Origin: Membranipora membranacea
Taxonomy: Eukaryota; Bryozoa; Gymnolaemata; Cheilostomatida; Membraniporidae
Assembly: GCA_914767715.1 (NCBI GenBank)
Contig: OU612072.1
Coordinates: 2,792,001-2,856,000 of the forward strand
Direction: 5' to 3'
DNA length: 64,000 nt
The notes under the pieces: generated by a model
What the model saw: the letters and a program-made list of their open reading frames with translations, nothing else
What the model was told of the DNA's origin: nothing
Database searches by the model: none
Shown here: piece after piece, positions 58,739 through 64,000 of the stretch
Position numbering within the stretch: the stretch's first letter is position 1
Layout: each line of letters opens with the position of its first letter
Program-made: the position numbers and the translations under genes

Positions 58739-59919
58739 TAATCTGTTTGTGTTATTTGTACAAAGGAGGCTAAATAGAGGAGTTCTCTCCTTCATGATAG
58801 GATAACTCCTAATAATAATGATACATGGAAGATCAGTCGTTTTACTAGTAGAATCTATTTTTAACTCTGAATCTAGTCATGGCAGTAAGAAATACATTAG
58901 AATCATATCTCCATAGTACTTGTTAAATATATTACTCTGTATATATTACTCATCATAATCACATTGCTACAGCATTTTTATTTTTTGTGTGAAAAGGCAC
59001 TGCGTTGTGCCTGAAGACTTGTAATAATCTTTAGTTTTAGTTTCTCTCACTATAGTTTCGACAGTACTGTGCTCTGAAATGTTTAAAAACTGATGCATTG
59101 TCTATATCTAGTGCTAAAGACAACCGCCTGATAGTGTAATTTACACACAACTTTGCTAAACTATCACACCCCTCAGTCTTAGTCTCAGTCAATGATAATT
59201 GCTGATAATGTTAATTACTAATGTCTCATGTTGTGCCACTTTTAATATTTGCGTGTAAGTGCAGATGATTTTTATGACTTAAGTATTATTTCAAAAGCCT
59301 GTGCATTAGGTAGGTCTTCGATGATTAAGATGTTCATTTACATTACCCTATATAGTATAAATATATCAATGTCCATAGACTGCAGTGAGTCTTTCTAGTC
59401 ATTATGTAAACATTCAGTCTTGTCTGTTTTTTAAAATAATTCATTTTATTATCACCCACTTTGTTTTCAACGCAATAATGAACCCATAACCACGCATTGC
59501 AATTATATTTTGAGAACTCAAAGGAAATTGATGTTTGGCATTGTATGCTTTGGCATAATTAATTATAAATAAAAGATAGAATTTTTCAACTTTCTTTGTA
59601 CATTTTATTATTTTTATGCCATTTCCTATTGCGCAACTGTATTCTCGCAAAAAATTAAAATATTCACACCACACTTCATGTGTGAAAGGCAGAACATGGT
59701 CAATACTGTCCCTGTTAGCTAGAAATCTTCAAAGTATACAGCCAGTTGTAATGCAATGTTAAGTAACACACTAATCGAATAGAAGAACAGTGTATTCTAC
59801 AGATCAAGAACAGTGAACCTCTCCAAATAATATTACCATTATTAGTATTTAGTAATTTACCACATGGAGTTATTTGGCCATATAGAAAAGAGCCGATATT
59901 ACATCACTAAATTTGTCGA
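58739..59919. other. convergent intergenic region
   Basis: 3' UTR of the Rab27-type gene (plus) and of the unrecognised minus-strand gene. AT-rich, no gene seen. Confidence 0.5.
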
Positions 59920-62900
59920 TCACACACGTGGTGGTCTTATTGGGTAAGTGATGGTCAACGAAGAAGAGCTGATAGAACTCCCTGACTGTCGTCCATACAT
60001 CAAAGACCCTCTCTCTTCAGCTGTTAACTCCGCCTCCTCCTCTTCCTCCTCCTCTTCATCACCAGACTGCACAACTGACACGTCAACATCCAGAATCTCA
60101 AAAGTCACTGAAATCTCCTCAGCCGGAGAGAGAGCTCCATCGTAGAGTGCAGTGAGTGTGTACGACTCTGATTCACCTTCACAGTCTGAGTTCTCTTGTG
60201 AGTGAGATTCGCTTATGGGTCTATGACTGACCAGCCCACCATGTGTATGGTACCGCGTACAACCACTACACAGGTGTCGTGTGGGTGAGTGCTGCTGCTG
60301 CATTGTTTGTTTAGCCAGAGTACAAGCTGCGTTACAGTAGTAACAGTAGGGTGAGGGATTAACCCTGCCGGTATCTGGACTGGACATTGATACTCCTGAT
60401 GCTGGTGAGGCTGGCAGGACCTGAAACAGATATTCATACTACTCTATCCATTCAATATTGAAAACAAATCATTGTTGTCATGCCTTGGCAGTCTGAAGCA
60501 CAACTTGAACACTCACTCAATTCTTTGCATCCACGGAAGTATAAATCGAACTTGAACCTGAGGACGTGCCTACGATTAGCCACAGCCCCCAAACAATTCT
60601 GCAAAGTTGCTGTTTTCAAACTTCAGCAACTTACAACTCTGTCTATACAACACTTAGCTCAAAAAATTGATTTCCTGTGTCTTTAGGGAATATCTGGGCA
60701 GCCTCTGCAGGAGAGAGCAGTTATTAAAAAAATTATAACTTATTTATTGCTGTCACACTTTAGAATATTAAGCGTGTTACAGCACACATTTGTAAATTCA
60801 ACTCCGAAATGAGGGGTGGTGAATGAATTAACTGTAGTGCAGTGATTAATGATATAAGTCAAAAGAGCTAGGTGCATCTGTTTTCAATTAAACAGCATAA
60901 TTTGTGTGAGTGCTCAATCTCACCCGAGGTTGCTGCAATGAGGTTTAGTTCATTGGTTGCTGGAAGCGGCATTCCTATTATCAACCATTTCCCACTAGGG
61001 CTGTGTTTCATAATGGAATGCCAATACCAGCAACCTGAACGGAGGTTGAGACTCAAACTACAGCAGAAAGCAAGTTTCAATCCCTGTATGGCAAGCCAGG
61101 ATTGTACACCACACCTAATCACTAGTTCAGTAAATATCAAAGAGGTTGTCCTCCCTTGTTGAGAGGACAGACGATTTCAATAAACTACTCAATATACTAT
61201 ATGTATACTTAACCTCTTTGATGGCTTTGATGCCTGCCACAGCCATCTCCAAACAGATTCCCGAGTATACTCGGAAATCTGTTTGGAGATGGCTGTGGCA
61301 GGCATGTATGATGAAAGTGATGCACAATTTTTAAATGAACCTGGAAAAACTGTTAAATAATGAGGATTGTGTGTTACAAGATAGCAATGGTCTAGGGATA
61401 CTATACTGGTGTTGTTGCAGCTCAAGTTTGACCACAGCACTGGATGGGGATAAGGCAGAGAGAAGTGGGAGAGTTGTAGTGGCTGTAAGGATGAAGCGGG
61501 TCGACCCGATCTCTGATCCACTGTATACTTGCCTGAATCTTTAAACAAACAATCAAAAATAGCTATATATTCTACAGCCTTCCCCCTTCAACCCTGCAGA
61601 GCAAAAACTACTGAGGCAGTATCTCGGGGTTCTTACCTCTATAAAATGTGTTGAGTGACACATCTCCTCGTCGCTGTATTCTGACTGAGCGCTGTTCAGA
61701 TTGTTAGAGTTAACATTCCAAATAGGCATGAGGGTAGATGTAGACTTGAGTTTGACCAGTTCACTGAACTCTTCGCTCGGATTTGTCATAACAGAAACAG
61801 ATCGAGAATGGTCATCTTCTTCTCCTATGTCAACCTGTCAAAATTGTACTTCATCGTAAGCTTTCTTTATCATAATAAAAGAATGAGATTTGTGGCTGGC
61901 ACTCTGAAAGGTGTCTACTGCTTGGGATGAATCATGGATATGAATTTACATATCAGTGGATTGAACACTTATTTAACCCATCATCTATCACAGGCATTAC
62001 AACTTTGCTCAATTTCAAACTTCAAAGTTTAGTTTGTTTGTTAAAACTTTAACGGATAACGGCAGATAAAACAGGTAGTTCAGTCTCAGAGTCGAAGCCA
62101 TAAAGTTGGGTTTCTGGTGAAGTTTCTAACCCCTATGACACAGATTTAATTATTAGCAGTGTGATTTGTAGTCTAGTGACTCACCTGATTGGCTGGAACT
62201 GGTTTTGGCTTCTGATCCCCTGAGGCTTTAGAAGGTGGGGGTATTCCCTCACTGATTGTGTTCACTGCTGCGTTACATAAAACTGTGGGTTGTCTCCTCA
62301 CATTTATGTGCCTGTCTTTAGTCTGTTTACAAAGATAATGACAGTGTTAGAATGGTGTAATATTGTCAGCTGCGATTACATCAATGGTAAGACATTGAAT
62401 TGATTGCAAAGGTATGAGTCTAAACTGAATTATACACAAGTTCATTATTTGTAACCCAAATAGCAACATGGATTGGCTGAGTTTAAAAGTTAGCCCATCA
62501 TAACAAAACAGTCTAGCTTTGCAGTTTTTTAGTAGAATTTACCGGATCAGAACTTATGTTCACCGCATCTGGCGAAACACTCACCCTATCATTTTTGTAT
62601 TCAGCCCACTATCTTCTGGATTGGAATTTTGACCACTAAAAGTTAATGGCTCAATTTGTACTCAAACTATAACCTTTCAAGTTCTCATCAGCGTACCTTG
62701 TACGGTTCCCTTGGAGTGAGCCCTTGTATGCTGACAAAAGGTTTTTGGATCGGTCTACACATAACAGCCAGCTCTGTCTTTGGTGTGTCTCTAGATTTCA
62801 CCTCTACCTCCTGACGAGCCCCGCCAACATTCTTCTTAATACCAGCCTACAACAACACACAAGAGAAAAACAGCTTATTTGTGGGCTCAAATCACACAAA

Positions 62901-63380
62901 TGGAGGGTTATATGTGACAATTACTTGAGGCTACCCGGTTACTGGAAAAACAGTGTTATCGCACATGGTACTTTGTGTCACACACAACTAACAACAAATG
63001 TTGAAGCAACACTGTCGTCTGTCAGAGCAATGTTACGTGAATTGCCTGCCTCGTTACTACGTCTGGTACAAAATAGTTCGGCACAAGAAAGGATCTAGTC
63101 ACCTTGATCGAGTCATTTGATGCTGAAAGTTTTAAGTTCTCCATCTCATATGAGCTGAGTGATGCTCTTTCTGACACATCTATATGGGTTGTCGGGGTGA
63201 CAGATATCCCTCTCTCAGGTGCACCCAACTCTGCGACTGTCTCTGTGGGCTCATCACTACTCATTAGTCTCACACACAGGCCCAAACCATATTTTGAGCA
63301 TGAGGGATGGGCGCTCTCCACTTCTGTGGTAGATGGCTTCTCTGCTGCTACTTCAGCACTCTTCTTCTCCTCAAGAGTCC
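59920..63380 (-). CDS. 3' part of an unrecognised acidic protein with cysteine pairs (at least 5 exons)
   Basis: Exons in coding order: 63380-63103, 62846-62697, 62322-62185, 61834-61637, 60420-59920. Every junction is GT-AG and the joins between these exons are all phase 0, giving about 420 residues to the stop. The first listed exon begins with two bases of a split codon, so the gene continues upstream, probably past the window edge. The N-terminal part is Ser/Thr/Glu-rich and probably disordered. The last exon has CYYCNAAC and, about 25 residues on, CSGC, which could form a four-cysteine zinc site. A Glu run (GDEEEEEEEEAEL) and a Ser-rich stretch follow, ending IRPPRV. I do not recognise the family. 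A scaffold or regulatory protein would fit, but no function is shown. Confidence 0.75.
61230..61305. repeat. 76-bp near-perfect palindrome without spacer
   Basis: Arms of 38 bp (61230-61267 and 61268-61305) are exact complements except one pair (61260/61275), with the centre at GAGTA|TACTC. It lies in the last intron of the minus-strand gene. The same peptide-like frame appears on both strands because of the symmetry. Confidence 0.95.
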
Positions 63381-64000
63381 CTGTGATACGAAGAAAGAAG
63401 AACTTATAGATATTCACAGCTTAGTCGGATACTTAAGGATGAGGTGAACTCTGGTATATAGATGAAGTCAACCATCTTACAGCTTGCTGTGAATTGTTCC
63501 ATAGACAGGGTCAAAGTCAGTCTTAGTGCAAGTTTGTGGCATCACATTATCAAACATGTTGGATAATGTTAGATAATGAAGTCTCACACCCCTGCACTTG
63601 CAGGAGTCTAACAATTGAGACCAGGGCCGATTAAATAAATCCTAGCTGTAAGGCTCGGGTGACAAGCACTTTTCTCTGACTTTATACATCTTTGGATATT
63701 CAATAGTAGATTAGTCAGATTAAAAAATATGCTGTTGAAATTTTAATTTGGTGAGATTGGTAATCATACAAAAAAATCACAAAATATAGTACTGCGGCTT
63801 ATGTCAACATGATGAGGGAGGAGAAAACCTTGAAATTCTCCAATAAAATACATATTCATTAGAAATTAACAAGTTTGTAACATTCAAACGCAGGAAAAAG
63901 GGATATGTAAATCGGTGTCACCCTGACAAACATCTAATTTTGTGACTACAGAACTCAATGCTATCATGCTGATCTATGACATTTCATATTGAAATGGCAC
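63381..64000. other. right edge, no exon assigned
   Basis: Presumably the next upstream intron of the minus-strand gene, as exon 63103-63380 needs a preceding phase-1 exon. No convincing candidate is visible before the window ends. Confidence 0.4.

Noticed and set aside
61146-61548. Mirror-image open frames on both strands
   Set aside because: They come from the 76-bp palindrome at 61230-61305 and do not connect to the flanking exons, which join directly in phase 0.

Overview
This is AT-rich animal nuclear DNA. Every gene is split by GT-AG introns. The gene set (a matrix metalloproteinase, a TDRKH-type Tudor/KH protein, an RNF180-like RING ligase and a Rab27-type GTPase) is metazoan. Transposon relics are frequent, so an invertebrate is likely, possibly a sponge or another early-branching animal; the exact group is a guess. 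I built gene models by hand from splice sites, reading-phase continuity and family motifs.

Layout. 1-4684: intergenic, with a microsatellite and a foldback repeat. 4685-20923 (-): a seven-exon secreted matrix metalloproteinase. Its second intron holds the main find, a 10,083-bp Mutator-like (MULE) DNA transposon at 9778-19860. The element has inverted ends of about 480 bp, an exact 9-bp target duplication (GTCATCGAT), and an intact seven-exon transposase of 499 aa (FLYWCH zinc finger plus MULE catalytic domain) on the opposite strand to the host gene. Older LINE fragments and a tRNA-derived SINE lie inside it. 20924-24083: intergenic. 24084-28924 (+): an 11-exon secreted protein that looks like a PQQ/quinoprotein beta-propeller. 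29521-37473 (-): a 12-exon TDRKH homologue, a membrane-anchored piRNA-pathway adaptor. Its first intron carries a complete gag-only LTR retroelement (34895-37080, TSD CTTTT), and a later intron carries a TA-flanked MITE. 38341-40770 (+): RNF180-like RING E3 ligase, divergent from TDRKH, with a 33-bp minisatellite in an intron. 44612-45367 (+): two tentative exons. 48216-58738 (+): Rab27-type GTPase whose GTPase exons are preceded by two phase-compatible exons, suggesting a disordered N-terminal extension. 59920-63380 (-): 3' part of an unrecognised gene with an acidic, cysteine-pair C-terminus; it probably runs off the right edge.

The genes do not form one pathway. The recurring theme is mobile DNA lodged in introns: a MULE in the protease gene and an LTR element plus MITE in a gene whose family helps silence transposons. 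All host coding frames read through intact once these introns are removed.
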